Assembly (NCBI RefSeq): GCF_020829665.1
Contig: NZ_JAIVFT010000004.1
Location: 1 to 64,000, forward strand
DNA: 64,000 nucleotides
Reading direction: 5' to 3'
Source of the DNA: Nostoc sp. CHAB 5824
Lineage (GTDB): Bacteria; Cyanobacteriota; Cyanobacteriia; Cyanobacteriales; Nostocaceae
Below, piece by piece: positions 1 to 10,071 of the stretch (its first letter is position 1; each line of letters starts with the position of its first letter). Position numbers and translations under genes: made by a program. The notes under the pieces were generated by a model, which was not told the origin of the DNA, made no database searches, and saw only the letters and a program-made list of their open reading frames with translations.

Positions 1-154
1 CACCATCTTTCAAAGCATGGAGGCATTGCTGCGGGGGTGGTCTCTTTCATGAGCTTTTTTTCAACGTGAAAGCTATGCTAGTTAAGCATTATACTCTTTT
101 TTAACTTTAAGTTTTGTTTAAGTCCCGTTAACAGTCCCAAATACTAAAAATAGC

Positions 155-185
155 CAATTGCTAATTTTAAAATAATTAGCAATTG
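155..185 (-). terminator. candidate terminator after the atp operon
   Basis: A perfect 12-bp inverted repeat (arms 155-166 and 174-185, 7-nt loop) lies 44 bp downstream of the atpC stop codon. Read on the minus strand it is followed by a T-rich stretch (GGCTATTTTTAG). The stem is A/T-rich, so it would be weak as an intrinsic terminator. Its position at the operon end supports the call. No gene is evident in 1-228 apart from a 16-codon open stretch entering from position 50 leftwards, which cannot be judged. Confidence 0.5.
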
Positions 186-228
186 ACTATATATGACAAC
201 GCACTACAAATAAATAATTAACTATACC

Positions 229-1176
229 CTAAGTTAGTGCTTCAGCACCACCAACAACTTCTAGGAGTTCTTGGGTAATTGCAGCTTGTCGGGCTTTGTT
301 GTAAGACAGCGTGAGGGTGTTAATCAATTCACCAGCATTTTCACTAGCATTACTCATGGCTGTCATCCGCGCAGCTAGTTCACTAGCTGCCGATTCTTGC
401 AGCGCCCGCAATAGCTGGTTACTCAGATACAGGGGCAACAAAGAATCGAGAATCTGCACTGGATCTTGCTCGAAAATCATGTCAGGAGCCAACGGGCGGA
501 CTTGCTTTGTCACTTTCTCCCGTTCGACTTCAAATTTACCGCCACGGGTAGTCAAGCGGAAGATTTCATCGTCGGCTGCTTCTAGACCTTGCGGATCGAG
601 GGGTAGTAACGTTTGCACCACAGGACGGGAGCTAACCAAGGAAAGGAATCTAGTGTAGATTAATTCGATGCGGTCTACTTCTTCCGAAAGGAACAAGGAA
701 AGTAGTTGGTCGGCAATCTGATTGGCTTCTGCTGCGGTAGGAATTTGCTCTAAGCCGCTGTAAGTAGCATCAATTGGCTGATCGCGGCGTTGAAAGTACT
801 GTGTAGATTTGCGTCCGACTAACACAAATTGATAGTTTAAACCTTCTGCCTTGATTTCCTTGGCGCGATTTTCTGCACGACGGATAACGTTATTATTGTA
901 GCCGCCGCATAAACCGCGATCGCCTGAAATTACCAATAACCCGACTGACTTAACTTCCCGTTTTCTCAGCAGTGGTAGGTTTGCTTCTTCAAACCGCAGA
1001 CGGCTTTGCAAACCATACAATACTTGTGCCAAGCGATCGGCAAAGGGGCGAGTCGCTAGCACTTGTTCTTGCGCCCGACGTACTCTAGCTGCCGCAACTA
1101 GGCGCATGGCTTCTGTGATTTTTTTGGTATTTTTGACCGACTGAATGCGATCGCGTATTGCTTTTAGATTGGCCAT
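229..1176 (-). CDS. atpC: ATP synthase F1 gamma subunit
   Basis: Central rotor shaft of the F1 motor, coupling c-ring rotation to catalysis in the alpha/beta hexamer. The 315-residue product starts with the conserved N-terminal helix ([20 protein letters not shown]). It carries [14 protein letters not shown] near residue 84 and ends with the conserved C-terminal helix containing [18 protein letters not shown]. The length exceeds the roughly 285 residues of most bacteria because of an insertion around residues 200-235. That insertion is typical of photosynthetic (cyanobacterial and chloroplast) gamma subunits and is linked to suppressing ATP hydrolysis in the dark. It is the last gene of the minus-strand atp operon, 212 bp after atpA. 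E. coli and UniProt call this subunit atpG. Confidence 0.97.
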   Translation of the reverse strand: MANLKAIRDRIQSVKNTKKITEAMRLVAAARVRRAQEQVLATRPFADRLAQVLYGLQSRLRFEEANLPLLRKREVKSVGLLVISGDRGLCGGYNNNVIRRAENRAKEIKAEGLNYQFVLVGRKSTQYFQRRDQPIDATYSGLEQIPTAAEANQIADQLLSLFLSEEVDRIELIYTRFLSLVSSRPVVQTLLPLDPQGLEAADDEIFRLTTRGGKFEVEREKVTKQVRPLAPDMIFEQDPVQILDSLLPLYLSNQLLRALQESAASELAARMTAMSNASENAGELINTLTLSYNKARQAAITQELLEVVGGAEALT

Positions 1177-1194
1177 ATTCTTGTCCTTAGTCCT

Positions 1195-1388
1195 TAGTCA
1201 TTTGTCATTTGTCCTCTCTTACAAAGTTAAGCCACTGCGTTGGACGGGTCTCCCGGCTTGAAGCAAGTGGCGTCTGATGCCTGCGGCAACCCCTTCGGGG
1301 AACGGAGGAAACCTCCGCTCAGACTTTGCGCTTTGTCACTAGTCATTAGTTATTTACCAATGACTAATGACTAATGACTGATGACTAA
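1195..1388. repeat. atpA-atpC spacer filled with dispersed and tandem repeats
   Basis: The spacer contains short near-tandem units of the type AATGACTAATGACT around 1358-1388 and related TTAGTCATTTGTC units at 1190-1212. Between them is a GC-rich block (about 1236-1330) that includes CCCCTTCGGGG and GGAGGAAACCTCC stem-loops. From experience these are of the short repeat classes scattered through Nostoc genomes. They sit inside the operon, so they would be transcribed and could affect mRNA processing between alpha and gamma. Confidence 0.65.
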
Positions 1389-2909
1389 TTACGCTGCTGC
1401 TTTGAAGGTCTTCTTGAATTCGGTAAGTGCTTCCTTCAAGGCAGATTCTTCTGCATCACCTAGTGCTTTGGAGGCTCTTACTCCTTCGGCATACTGGGTT
1501 TTACCAGTCTTTAAGTACTCCCGTAGACCTTGGGTAAAGGTTGTGACTTTATCTACAGCAACGTCATCCAAATAACCGTTAATACCAGCGTAAAGAATTG
1601 CTACTTGCTCGTATACTGAGAGTGGCGAATTTTGTGGCTGCTTGAGAAGTTCACGTAACCGTTGACCCCGTGCCAACTGGTCTTGAGTGGCTTTATCTAA
1701 GTCAGAAGCAAATTGAGCAAAGGCTTGCAGGTCGTCAAATTGGGCTAGTTCCAATTTAATCTTACCGGCAACTTTTTTCATTGCCTTGGTTTGAGCCGCA
1801 GAACCCACGCGGGATACAGAAATACCTGGGTTCACAGCCGGACGGATACCAGCGTTGAACAAGTCAGAAGATAGGAATATCTGACCATCGGTAATGGAAA
1901 TTACGTTGGTGGGGATGTATGCTGAAACGTCACCAGCTTGGGTTTCGATAATTGGTAAAGCGGTCATACTGCCTTTACCTAATTCATCACTCAGCTTGGC
2001 GGCTCTTTCTAGCAAGCGGGAGTGAATGTAGAATACATCTCCAGGGTAAGCTTCGCGTCCGGGTGGACGACGTAGCAACAGGGACATTTGGCGATAAGCT
2101 TGGGCTTGCTTGGAAAGATCATCATAAATTACCAGGGTAGCTTTGCCTTTGTACATAAAGTACTCAGCAATAGTTGCGCCTGTGTAAGGAGCTAGGTATT
2201 GTAGTGTTGCTGGTTCACTGGCACTAGCTGCGACGACGATAGTGTAATCCATCGCGCCTTTTTCTTGCAATGTCTGCACCACGTTAGCTACGGTGGAAGC
2301 CTTTTGACCGATCGCAACGTAGACACAAATTACATCTTCTTCTTTTTGGTTGATGATGGTGTCGATCGCGATCGCAGTTTTCCCGGTTTGGCGATCGCCA
2401 ATAATCAATTCGCGTTGACCACGACCGATGGGAATCATTGAGTCAATAGCTGTGATACCCGTTTGCATGGGTTCGTGTACTGACCGACGAGCAATGATAC
2501 CGGGTGCTGGAGATTCAATCAAACGGCTGTCTGAAGTCTTGATGTCTCCCTTACCATCAATGGGACGACCCAAAGCGTCTACAACTCGTCCAATTAAGGC
2601 TTCTCCTACGGGTACTTGGGCAATTCTACCGGTAGCGGTTACAGAGCTACCTTCTTGAATTTCCAGCCCTTCACCCATGAGCACCGCGCCCACGTTGTCT
2701 TCTTCCAAGTTCTGGGCGATGCCAATTGTGCCATCTTCAAATTCCAAAAGTTCCCCAGACATAGCCTTTTCCAGACCATAAATCCGGGCAATACCGTCGC
2801 CTACTTGTAGGACAGTACCAACGTTAGCAACTTTGACCTCTTGATCGTATTGCTCGATTTGTTGTTGGATAATGCTGCTAATTTCGTCAGGTCTAATTGA
2901 TATGCTCAT
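1389..2909 (-). CDS. atpA: ATP synthase F1 alpha subunit
   Basis: Non-catalytic nucleotide-binding subunit of F1. The 506-residue product is full length for the family. It shows the Walker A sequence GDRQTGKT near residues 170-177 and the downstream [12 protein letters not shown] stretch. It also has the alpha signature region with [17 protein letters not shown] and the C-terminal helical domain. It lies between atpD (204 bp upstream) and atpC (downstream) in the minus-strand operon. The start [14 protein letters not shown] matches cyanobacterial alpha subunits. Nothing appears degraded. Confidence 0.98.
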   Translation of the reverse strand: MSISIRPDEISSIIQQQIEQYDQEVKVANVGTVLQVGDGIARIYGLEKAMSGELLEFEDGTIGIAQNLEEDNVGAVLMGEGLEIQEGSSVTATGRIAQVPVGEALIGRVVDALGRPIDGKGDIKTSDSRLIESPAPGIIARRSVHEPMQTGITAIDSMIPIGRGQRELIIGDRQTGKTAIAIDTIINQKEEDVICVYVAIGQKASTVANVVQTLQEKGAMDYTIVVAASASEPATLQYLAPYTGATIAEYFMYKGKATLVIYDDLSKQAQAYRQMSLLLRRPPGREAYPGDVFYIHSRLLERAAKLSDELGKGSMTALPIIETQAGDVSAYIPTNVISITDGQIFLSSDLFNAGIRPAVNPGISVSRVGSAAQTKAMKKVAGKIKLELAQFDDLQAFAQFASDLDKATQDQLARGQRLRELLKQPQNSPLSVYEQVAILYAGINGYLDDVAVDKVTTFTQGLREYLKTGKTQYAEGVRASKALGDAEESALKEALTEFKKTFKAAA

Positions 2910-3041
2910 GTGTCTATCTTGTTTGCTTTCGAGACGGAAAAATTAATTCAGTTAGGAGTTAAGAGTTAGGAGTGATAAGTTAAAAATGCAAAAATTACAA
3001 GTTAAAAGTCAAAATAAATTACTATTTACTTAACTTCTAAC

Positions 3042-3096
3042 AGACGCGATTAATCGCGTCTCTTCACGTCCTGTACAGACGCGATTAATCGCGTCT
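3042..3096. repeat. two copies of a 20-bp perfect palindrome between atpD and atpA
   Basis: AGACGCGATTAATCGCGTCT occurs at 3042-3061 and again at 3077-3096, each copy a perfect palindrome, separated by 15 bp. The surrounding spacer (2910-3113) also contains the near-repeats GTTAGGAGTTAAGAGTTAGGAGT and CTCTAACTCCTAAC, which are themselves inversely related. The copies would form hairpins in the atp transcript. This resembles dispersed palindromic repeats known in Nostoc genomes; a regulatory role is only inferred. Confidence 0.8.
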
Positions 3097-3113
3097 CTCT
3101 AACTCCTAACTTT

Positions 3114-3668
3114 CTAGGTATTAGTTAAGCGCAATGAAAGGCGACGCAGCTGACCCCGGATACTGGCATCAATTACCTGCGAACCTACTTTAATGATCAC
3201 ACCACCAATTAACTCGCTGTCTACTCTGGTTTCTAGTTCTACCTGGCGAGCATTACTGATGGCAATGACCTTTTGGATGATTGCCTGCTGTTGAGCTTCT
3301 GTGAGGGGAACGGCTGAAATTACTTCCGCTAATACGGTTTGATTCAGCTGCCGCAACAGCGCCAGATACTGTTGAAAAATCGATTCCAAGAATGCAATAC
3401 GGCGTTTGTCTACTAGCACCAACAAAAAGTTGCGTAAGTAAGGGTTAGCGCCTTCACCGAGTATTTGTTTGATGAGAGCTTTTTTGTTCTCAGACTGAAT
3501 AAACGGGTTGCTGAAGAAGTTGTGTAGCTGTTTGTCTGCCCTAAGCAGTCCCAGAAAAGTCCGTGCATCTTCCCCGAACTCTTCTGTCAAATTTTTCGAT
3601 TGCGCTATTGACAAAAGTGCCTGTGCATAAGGCTGGGCTACTTCGGCTGCTGCTACCTGACTTGTCAT
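3114..3668 (-). CDS. atpD: ATP synthase F1 delta subunit (OSCP)
   Basis: Peripheral-stalk cap that joins the alpha/beta hexamer to the b/b' stator. The 184-residue product has the usual length and the family pattern. There is an N-terminal helical domain ([16 protein letters not shown]), a middle [11 protein letters not shown] segment and a C-terminal [30 protein letters not shown] signature (residues about 149-175). Its ATG overlaps the atpF stop codon by 4 bp (ATGA), indicating translational coupling. UniProt and E. coli naming is atpH. Confidence 0.97.
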   Translation of the reverse strand: MTSQVAAAEVAQPYAQALLSIAQSKNLTEEFGEDARTFLGLLRADKQLHNFFSNPFIQSENKKALIKQILGEGANPYLRNFLLVLVDKRRIAFLESIFQQYLALLRQLNQTVLAEVISAVPLTEAQQQAIIQKVIAISNARQVELETRVDSELIGGVIIKVGSQVIDASIRGQLRRLSLRLTNT

Positions 3669-4237
3669 ACATTGCCTCCCAGTTGTGCGATGCTGCGGTC
3701 AATTAAACTTTGTTGAGCATCGTCGGCAATCCCGTCTTTGAGTTGCGATTCGACTTTTTGCAATGCTAGTGCAGCAACTCGTTGCCGCAGTTGAGCGATC
3801 GCTCGCTCTGTTTCGGTGTTTAAATCTGCTGCTGCTGTTTGTTTCAAGCGTTCTACGTCTTGCACTGCCTTTGCTAACAAGGCTTCTTTCGCCTTTTGGG
3901 CGTTTTCTTGGGCAGATTGGCGGATGCGTTCTGCCTCTGCCTGAGATTGCTTCAACTGCTCTTGCGCTTGAGAAAGGGCAATCTTTGCCTCTTGCAAGCG
4001 CCCTTCTGCTTCCTGAATTGCGGTGGCAATATTGGATTGTCGCTCGTTCAGGATATTGCTTAAAACTTTACGTCCGAAGTAGAATAATATGCCAACCAGA
4101 ATCGCTAGATTGATCAGATTGGTTTCAAAAATGTCTAGGTTTAGACCGAAACCACCTTCTGCTGCGCCTTCTGCCAATTCAGAGTGAACAGCGTTCGCTT
4201 CTGCGGCAAGTAATAAGAATGTCCCCATGATACCCAT
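3665..4237 (-). CDS. atpF: ATP synthase Fo b subunit
   Basis: Stator stalk subunit. The 190-residue product has a short N-terminal leader region and one membrane helix around residues 37-56 ([19 protein letters not shown]). A long hydrophilic, Ala/Gln/Glu-rich coiled coil follows and runs to the C terminus, as expected for b. An alternative ATG three codons in (4228) is possible. The gene overlaps atpD by 4 bp and is separated from the b' gene by a 188-bp repeat-containing spacer. Confidence 0.96.
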   Translation of the reverse strand: MGIMGTFLLLAAEANAVHSELAEGAAEGGFGLNLDIFETNLINLAILVGILFYFGRKVLSNILNERQSNIATAIQEAEGRLQEAKIALSQAQEQLKQSQAEAERIRQSAQENAQKAKEALLAKAVQDVERLKQTAAADLNTETERAIAQLRQRVAALALQKVESQLKDGIADDAQQSLIDRSIAQLGGNV

Positions 4238-4272
4238 TTACAAGTGCGCTGCTCGCTTGCTAATACATTGTA

Positions 4273-4344
4273 TTTTCCCGCGGGGGAATTAAGTATCTTT
4301 TCCCCAAAGGGAAATTAAGTATTTTTCCCCTGAAGGAGAAAAAG
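4273..4344. repeat. three ~25-bp tandem units in the atpG-atpF spacer
   Basis: Three imperfect tandem units start at about 4273, 4297 and 4322. Each has the form TTTTCCCC-(2-5 nt)-GGGGAAATTAAGTAT, and the third is diverged. Each unit contains its own short stem (CCCC/GGGG), so the transcript would carry serial small hairpins exactly between the b' and b cistrons. The location suggests a role in mRNA stability or stoichiometry. This is inferred only from position and structure. Confidence 0.75.
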
Positions 4345-4425
4345 TGCCTTTTTTGACACTTAAATTTTGCGCTCTGGACTAGGGCCCAGTTGCGCGTATG
4401 CTTTCACAGAACCAGTCTAGTTAGC

Positions 4426-4857
4426 TTATCTAACTGGAGTTGGCCCCAATAGTTTTTCTAGAATCTGCCTGCTTAGAGCATCAACTTGTTGTTCTAAGGT
4501 GCGAAAAGCTTCCTGCTTTTGTTGTTCTATTTCAACAGAAGCTTGTTCTCGTTGAGACTGAGCTTCCTTTTGGGCCTCGGCGATTTTCTCGGCAGTAATT
4601 TTCTTAGCTTCAAGTTGAGCCGCTTCTACGGTAGCTTGCGATTGTCTGCGAGCTTCTGCGAGTTGCTGCTCATATTCGGTAGCCAAGCGCTCGGCTTTAG
4701 CCAAGCTCTCCCGCGCCTCAAGGGTATTCGTTCGGATGTAACCATCGCGCTCGTCTAGTACCTTGGTCAGTGGCTTATAGAAAATTGCATTCAACAAAGC
4801 TGCCAATAGCAGGAATTGCAATGCCATGAAGGGCAAGGTAGCATCGAAATCAAACAT
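4426..4857 (-). CDS. atpG: ATP synthase Fo b' subunit
   Basis: Second, diverged b-type stator subunit, found in photosynthetic organisms where b and b' form a heterodimer. The 143-residue product has an N-terminal membrane helix ([20 protein letters not shown], residues about 8-27). A charged coiled coil rich in Ala, Glu and Gln follows. It lies between atpH (c subunit) and atpF (b), the standard cyanobacterial order. UniProt calls it atpF2. Confidence 0.95.
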   Translation of the reverse strand: MFDFDATLPFMALQFLLLAALLNAIFYKPLTKVLDERDGYIRTNTLEARESLAKAERLATEYEQQLAEARRQSQATVEAAQLEAKKITAEKIAEAQKEAQSQREQASVEIEQQKQEAFRTLEQQVDALSRQILEKLLGPTPVR

Positions 4858-5039
4858 TTGTCTCCTCTTTGGCTGGAGTAGCAGTTTTCATGGCTAGCAA
4901 CATCATCCAACCTTTCATATTTTAGAGACCCATAGCCAACAAGGGTCAACTGAACATTAAAACTATTAAGATACCCAAAAATTTTCGATTGTAGAGGCGT
5001 GATGGTTCACGTCTCCACACTCACAAAAACTTTAAGGTA

Positions 5040-5369
<330 letters not shown>

Positions 5370-5434
5370 TTAGATCGCGCTTTGCGATATTTTGAGCGAA
5401 CATGCTCTTGGAACTGTGCTATCAACTGAGAAGT

Positions 5435-6196
5435 TTAATGCTCCTCATGTTCATCTCCGCCATGCCCCTCCATTGCCTCATGAATGTATGCTCCGGCTAG
5501 GGTGGCAAAAACCAGGGCTTGAATGGCGCTGGTAAATAAACCCAAAGCCATTACAGGCAGAGGTACAAATAGAGGAACTAGCAGAACCAGCACCGCTACT
5601 ACCAGTTCATCCGCCAAAATATTACCAAATAGACGGAAGCTTAGGGAGAGTGGCTTGGTGAAATCTTCTAGAATTGCGATCGGCAACAAAACAGGTGTTG
5701 GCTCTATATATTTCTTAAAGTAGCCTAAACCCCGTTTGCTAAAACCTGCGTAAAAGTACGCTAAGGAGGTCAGCAATGCCAATGCAACAGTCGTATTGAT
5801 GTCATTGGTGGGAGCTGCCAATTCGCCCGAAGGTAGCCTGATGAGCTTCCAGGGAATTAGCGCACCTGACCAGTTCGATACAAAAATAAACAAGAATAAT
5901 GTGCCAATAAATGGCACCCAAGGGCGGTACTCTTTCTCACCAAGTTGGTTTTTTGCCAAATCACGAATAAATTCTAGGGCATATTCCATCAAATTCTGGA
6001 TGCCTTTGGGAATTCTTTGTGCGTTGCGAGTAGCAGCTATTGAAGCCACTACTAGAATGCTAATCACAAACCATGAGGTGAGAAAAACTTGCCCATGAAT
6101 TTTAAGATTGCCCAACTGCCAGTAGAAATGATGACCTACTTCTAATGCGGCGAGGGGAAAAGAATTAAAGGCGTTTAAGACACTAAGCATTTGCAT
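5435..6196 (-). CDS. atpB: ATP synthase Fo a subunit
   Basis: Membrane stator subunit providing the proton half-channels. The 253-residue, strongly hydrophobic product contains the diagnostic [18 protein letters not shown] segment with the essential Arg, about residue 187. It also has [11 protein letters not shown] near the C terminus, matching cyanobacterial subunit a. ATG codons at 6196 and 6190 are both possible starts. It lies 60 bp after the upstream atp1 gene. In older cyanobacterial nomenclature this gene is atpI. Confidence 0.97.
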   Translation of the reverse strand: MQMLSVLNAFNSFPLAALEVGHHFYWQLGNLKIHGQVFLTSWFVISILVVASIAATRNAQRIPKGIQNLMEYALEFIRDLAKNQLGEKEYRPWVPFIGTLFLFIFVSNWSGALIPWKLIRLPSGELAAPTNDINTTVALALLTSLAYFYAGFSKRGLGYFKKYIEPTPVLLPIAILEDFTKPLSLSFRLFGNILADELVVAVLVLLVPLFVPLPVMALGLFTSAIQALVFATLAGAYIHEAMEGHGGDEHEEH

Positions 6197-6256
6197 TCTT
6201 CAAGCATTTTCCCCAACGAGCGAGGATGGGATTACTATCTTTGTGAGCCTGACTTT

Positions 6257-6736
6257 TTAAGAATCAGGAATGAACGCAATTTGCACCATATAGACGAGAA
6301 GCGTGGCTTTGTAAGTTAGAAATCCCAAAAAAATGGGCAGAATCTGTAGCTCACGCCATCGACTTGCCACGATCATCACTCCAATAAACAGAGCAAAACG
6401 AGTTTTGCTCAGACTGGTTTTCTCACTACCGAGCTGCTCAACGTCTCTAGCCAACATTTTTAAGTAAACCACACCTGTACACGCCCCAATTAAATAATTT
6501 AGGGCAATGTTTAAGGAATAAAAAATCCACACAGAGATAAAAATAACCCCCGTCAAGACAAGCGTGATTACCAATAATCGCTGGAAGAGTTGATGGAACT
6601 CTTGCATGGAGTTACCCGATTCTGTGTCTTCAGAACCAGTTTTAGCATCTTGTTGCGTTGTCGGAGTGGGCGCAATTGATTCGTCTGACAAGCTCACGGG
6701 ACTTGAAACCAGTACAGTTAAATATGATGACTGCAC
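6257..6736 (-). CDS. atpI: ATP synthase subunit I (Atp1)
   Basis: Small accessory membrane protein encoded first in atp operons. In other bacteria it helps c-ring assembly or Mg2+ uptake. The 159-residue frame has a hydrophilic, low-complexity N-terminal part (residues 1-43), then about four hydrophobic segments beginning [18 protein letters not shown]. Met44 (ATG at 6607, [13 protein letters not shown]) would give 116 residues, close to the usual length of cyanobacterial Atp1, and may be the true start. Identification rests on hydropathy and operon position; sequence conservation in this family is low. Confidence 0.85.
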   Translation of the reverse strand: MQSSYLTVLVSSPVSLSDESIAPTPTTQQDAKTGSEDTESGNSMQEFHQLFQRLLVITLVLTGVIFISVWIFYSLNIALNYLIGACTGVVYLKMLARDVEQLGSEKTSLSKTRFALFIGVMIVASRWRELQILPIFLGFLTYKATLLVYMVQIAFIPDS

Positions 6737-7244
6737 ATTCAGTCAGCTGAATCATATCACGATCCGGTAACAATACTTTAGGAAAAAACAATTAACTTCT
6801 TAGCAACGTTACACAGTCAGTAAATCCGCGCTTACAGAAGCGAGAGAGCGGCTGATGAGGTAAGGGACTGTGGGGGTGAATAATCAATAATTGTTGCCTG
6901 AAAATTCAAAATTTCTTCCAATTCCAGTTTTTTTGAGTGAATAATTCTCCTCCAAAGTCGTTACCTAACATCTTGGTTTTGAATTAAGTCGGTGTCAATA
7001 AAATCAACTGGTGCTTGAGGAGCGTATGAACGTACCGCAAATCAGAAATCGTAGAGTAGCGGTTTGTCATTAAACATCGCACCACTGCTGAATTTCAGAA
7101 AACTCCAACTTTTGGGATGTACAATATCCCGTTTCTTGGGCACTTTCTTAATTTACATTAAGTTGCCAAAAATGGTGATGGGCGATCGCTCCTCACCATG
7201 AGTATAAATTGCCTTTATTAACTCCGTATTAGAGTGCAGTGTAA
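6737..7244. other. 508-bp intergenic region, atp operon promoter side
   Basis: The part next to 6737 should hold the atp operon promoter, read leftwards. Around 6990-7035 the sequence GGTGTCAATAAAATCAACTG and its continuation resemble the last 45 bp of the adjacent methyltransferase gene (7245-7290, GGTGTTAATAAAATCAGCTG). The reading frame is broken there, so this could be a small remnant of a lost paralogue. A HIP1-type site (GGCGATCGCT) lies at about 7181. No gene was found. Confidence 0.4.
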
Positions 7245-8426
7245 TTAAACAGGTGTTAATAAAATCAGCTGCTGCTGAAGAAGCGTTCTTACACCATCTA
7301 ATCCCAGTTGCACACCTGCCAAAATCTCTGCAACTGTTGAATTCTTATCACACTTTTGCATAAACTCAAACTCTGCTACAGATAAATTAACAATCTGATA
7401 ATCGTAATTAAAGAAACATTGACTGGGAAATCCTTCAATACAAGGATTAAGTTCGGGAATCGCTGCCAATAGGGCGTTATCGTAAGACCAGTTGGACTTG
7501 ATTAAGGGAGGACGACCGAGGAAAAACTCGTAATGAGTTACTTCTGGATCTAATAATTCTATCAGGCGGTAAAGCTGGCGATCGCTCAAATCTTTTGCCC
7601 GTTCTACTAACTCTGGTGCTTTGCCCAAAAGTCTCTCTAAATCCCAAAAACTCGGATTCGAGAAACCAATAAACTCCAATCCCGAAGCATCTATTAATTC
7701 AAACAGCGTCTCAATGTTGTAGTCAATTTCTTGGGGATGAACGTACATATCAGCAAAGTTTTCATCTTTGTGATTTTCTAATGACCAACGCTGCTTATCA
7801 TATTTGACAATTCGGTTATTTTCTGGTAGAGAAGCAAATATTTGTCGTCCGACATGGACACCATCGCGGTAGTCGCCTTTTTTGTCACCTTGAAGAAGTG
7901 CGATCGCTTTTTGCATGAGTTGAATTTCCCAACGTCCCAACTCCCCATACACAAAAATGTGCATCAAGCCACCTGGGGCTAACTTTTTCGCCAAAGCTTG
8001 AATACCAGCGATCGGATCGGGGGTATGATGCAAAACACCAACACAGTTAATTAAATCAAAGTCACCCGGCAACTGTTCCACATCAAACAAGCTGAGGTGA
8101 TGAAATTCAACGCGGGTAGCCCCTGAACGCTGACAACGTTCTTTTGCTACAGCTAAAGCGCCAGTACTGAGGTCAATTCCCACAACAGAAGCCTGGGGAT
8201 TGAGGTGAACCAAGTACTCTGTACCCACACCAGTACCGCAACCTGCATCTAAAATCCGAATATCTTGCCTTTGGGGTTTTTGACCTGTGCAGAAGTTATG
8301 AGCAGCTAACCAATTCCAGCGCCAGTTGTAACCTGGAGGTGGTTCATCCAACAAGGCTTCTGGCGGAAAGGGGTAGGTATTGTAGAGTTTGGCAACAGCA
8401 GCACTAACAGTTTGGGAATCGGACAT
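7245..8426 (-). CDS. class I SAM-dependent methyltransferase
   Basis: Probable S-adenosylmethionine-dependent methyltransferase of unknown substrate. The 393-residue product has motif I ILDAGCGTGVGTEYLV (residues about 58-73) and the acidic motif II VVGIDLSTGAL. The motif IV region is DLINCVGVLHHTPDP and the post-motif region KLAPGGLMHIFVYGE, all in the order of the Rossmann-like fold. A C-terminal extension of about 150 residues with no motif I recognise may bind substrate. It is a single minus-strand gene, divergent from the vWA/PP2C/kinase operon. HIP1 octamers occur within it. Confidence 0.85.
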   Translation of the reverse strand: MSDSQTVSAAVAKLYNTYPFPPEALLDEPPPGYNWRWNWLAAHNFCTGQKPQRQDIRILDAGCGTGVGTEYLVHLNPQASVVGIDLSTGALAVAKERCQRSGATRVEFHHLSLFDVEQLPGDFDLINCVGVLHHTPDPIAGIQALAKKLAPGGLMHIFVYGELGRWEIQLMQKAIALLQGDKKGDYRDGVHVGRQIFASLPENNRIVKYDKQRWSLENHKDENFADMYVHPQEIDYNIETLFELIDASGLEFIGFSNPSFWDLERLLGKAPELVERAKDLSDRQLYRLIELLDPEVTHYEFFLGRPPLIKSNWSYDNALLAAIPELNPCIEGFPSQCFFNYDYQIVNLSVAEFEFMQKCDKNSTVAEILAGVQLGLDGVRTLLQQQLILLTPV

Positions 8427-8591
8427 GATGAGGAATAACGCAGCATTTCTGAGTTTAGCGAATACTGGACACTTCAGATAGACAAATAATTGCGATCGCC
8501 ATCAGCCCATATATTTTAAGCAGGGAAGTTGTTTCAGTAAAAACACTACTTTTTAAGTATCTCTTAGCTAATAACATTAATTGTAATTTTG

Positions 8592-8615
8592 TATAATAAT
8601 TTACTTACTTGGGAG
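8592..8615 (+). promoter_or_regulatory. candidate -10 box and RBS for the vWA/PP2C/kinase operon
   Basis: TATAAT at 8592-8597 matches the sigma-70 -10 consensus. GGGAG at 8611-8615 is a plausible ribosome site 6 nt before the ATG at 8622. No good -35 box is visible at the right spacing. The 195-bp divergent spacer makes this the only place for an operon promoter. Confidence 0.4.
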
Positions 8616-8621
8616 TATTAA

Positions 8622-9281
8622 ATGGCTGTAGGAATGCCGGAATTCGTTGAAAATCCAGAAAATCGTTGCCCTGTAATTCTGCTACTCGATACTTCTGGCT
8701 CGATGTCAGGTCAGCCTATCCAAGAGTTAAATCGAGGACTTGCTGCTTTCAAAGCAGATGTACTAAAAGATTCCCAAGCATCGCTGAGTGTGGAAGTGGC
8801 TATGATTACATTTGGCCCTATAGTTAAACTCACGCAAGACTTCGTAACGATTGACCAATTTACACCGCCTACATTGGAAGTAGGTGGTTTAACCCCAATG
8901 GGTGCGGCGATTGAGTATGCTTTGGATTTTTTAGAAACCCGCAAACAGACTTATAAAGACAACGGTATTCTCTATTATCGCCCTTGGGTGTTTTTGATTA
9001 CCGATGGAGAGCCAAATGACTCCTGGCAGCCAGCCGCGCAAAAGATGAGAGAAGCAGAAGCACAACGCCGACTGTCATTTTTTGCGGTTGGTGTACAGGG
9101 TGCTGATATGAATATTCTCAAACAAATTTCTGTTCCTGAACGTCTACCAATTATGCTCAATGGCTTAGATTTTCGTGAGATGTTTGTCTGGCTTTCTGCT
9201 TCGATGAAACGGGTTTCTAGTGGCAAAGTAGGACAAGCTGTAGCTTTACCGGCTATGGGATGGGGTCAAATTATCAGTTAG
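8622..9281 (+). CDS. vWA-domain protein, TerY/YegL-like
   Basis: Von Willebrand A domain protein, first member of a three-gene TerY-P-type triad. The 219-residue product is essentially one vWA domain. The MIDAS metal site is complete: D23-T-S25-G-S27 in LLLDTSGSMSG, a Thr in GGLTPMGAA (about residue 91), and Asp in ITDGEPND (about 127-134). It is followed 10 bp later by a PP2C phosphatase gene and then a kinase gene. The order matches the TerY vWA-phosphatase-kinase triads described by comparative genomics and E. coli yegL-yegK-yegI. No signal peptide is seen, so it is probably cytoplasmic. Confidence 0.88.
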   Translation: MAVGMPEFVENPENRCPVILLLDTSGSMSGQPIQELNRGLAAFKADVLKDSQASLSVEVAMITFGPIVKLTQDFVTIDQFTPPTLEVGGLTPMGAAIEYALDFLETRKQTYKDNGILYYRPWVFLITDGEPNDSWQPAAQKMREAEAQRRLSFFAVGVQGADMNILKQISVPERLPIMLNGLDFREMFVWLSASMKRVSSGKVGQAVALPAMGWGQIIS

Positions 9282-9291
9282 AGGAAATTTT

Positions 9292-10065
9292 GTGAAGTGG
9301 AAAGCTGTTGCACGTTCTGCGATTGGAACGAGTCATCAAAACCAGGGGATAGGCTGTCAAGATTATGGGGATTCTCGCATCTTTAAGGATGTGATTGTAG
9401 GTGCTGTTGCTGATGGTGCTGGTAGTGCTAAACATTCTGATACTGGTTCTCAGTTGGCGGTAGAAACGGTACTCAAATGCTTTGCTGATATTAATGAATC
9501 TCCTCAGACACAAGCTTTTTCTCAACCACTTTCTGAAGAAGAAGCTCAGAAAGTGTTTGCTAAGATTGTGACCCAAGTTATTGCAGAATTACAGAAGCAA
9601 GCAGATGAAGAAGATTATTCTATCAATGATTTAGCTTGTACGTTATTGGTTTTTCTGGCAACTCCTGACTACGTTGCAGCTATGCAAATCGGAGATGGAT
9701 TTATTGTAATTCGTTCCCAAGAGTCAGAATATCAACTGTTGTTTCAGCCAGATAAAGGTGAGTTTGCTAATGAAACAACTTTTATTACCTCAACAAATGC
9801 ATTAAAAGAAATGCAGGTAAAGGTCATTTCCGAAAAACAAGAGTTTATTTGTGCTTCCACTGATGGGCTAGAAAAAGTAGCAATTCGCTTGAGTGACTGG
9901 CAACCATTCTCGCCTTTCTTTAAACCTTTGGAGGAATACTTACATGAACCTGTTAATCCAGAGGATGAAGATAAATATCTGATGGAATTCCTCAACTCTG
10001 AACGGCTAAATTCTCGCACTGACGATGATAAAACCTTACTTTTGTGCTTGTTTGATAGAGAGTAA
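9292..10065 (+). CDS. PP2C-family serine/threonine phosphatase, YegK-like
   Basis: Metal-dependent protein phosphatase, middle gene of the vWA/PP2C/kinase triad. Starting at GTG 9292, the 257-residue product has the PP2C metal motifs: GCQDYGD (residues about 22-28), VADGAGSAKHSDTGS (about 39-53), ASTDGLEK (about 185) and a C-terminal RTDDDKTLLL. The middle strand AAMQIGDGFIVI is also typical. It presumably dephosphorylates targets of the adjacent kinase. The spacing is 10 bp from the upstream gene and 6 bp to the downstream one, indicating a single transcript. Confidence 0.9.
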   Translation: MKWKAVARSAIGTSHQNQGIGCQDYGDSRIFKDVIVGAVADGAGSAKHSDTGSQLAVETVLKCFADINESPQTQAFSQPLSEEEAQKVFAKIVTQVIAELQKQADEEDYSINDLACTLLVFLATPDYVAAMQIGDGFIVIRSQESEYQLLFQPDKGEFANETTFITSTNALKEMQVKVISEKQEFICASTDGLEKVAIRLSDWQPFSPFFKPLEEYLHEPVNPEDEDKYLMEFLNSERLNSRTDDDKTLLLCLFDRE

Positions 10066-10071
10066 AATTCA

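Noticed and set aside
1..50. Short minus-strand open stretch (ATG at 50) running off the left edge
   Set aside because: Only 16 codons are visible with no convincing ribosome site; not enough to call a gene.
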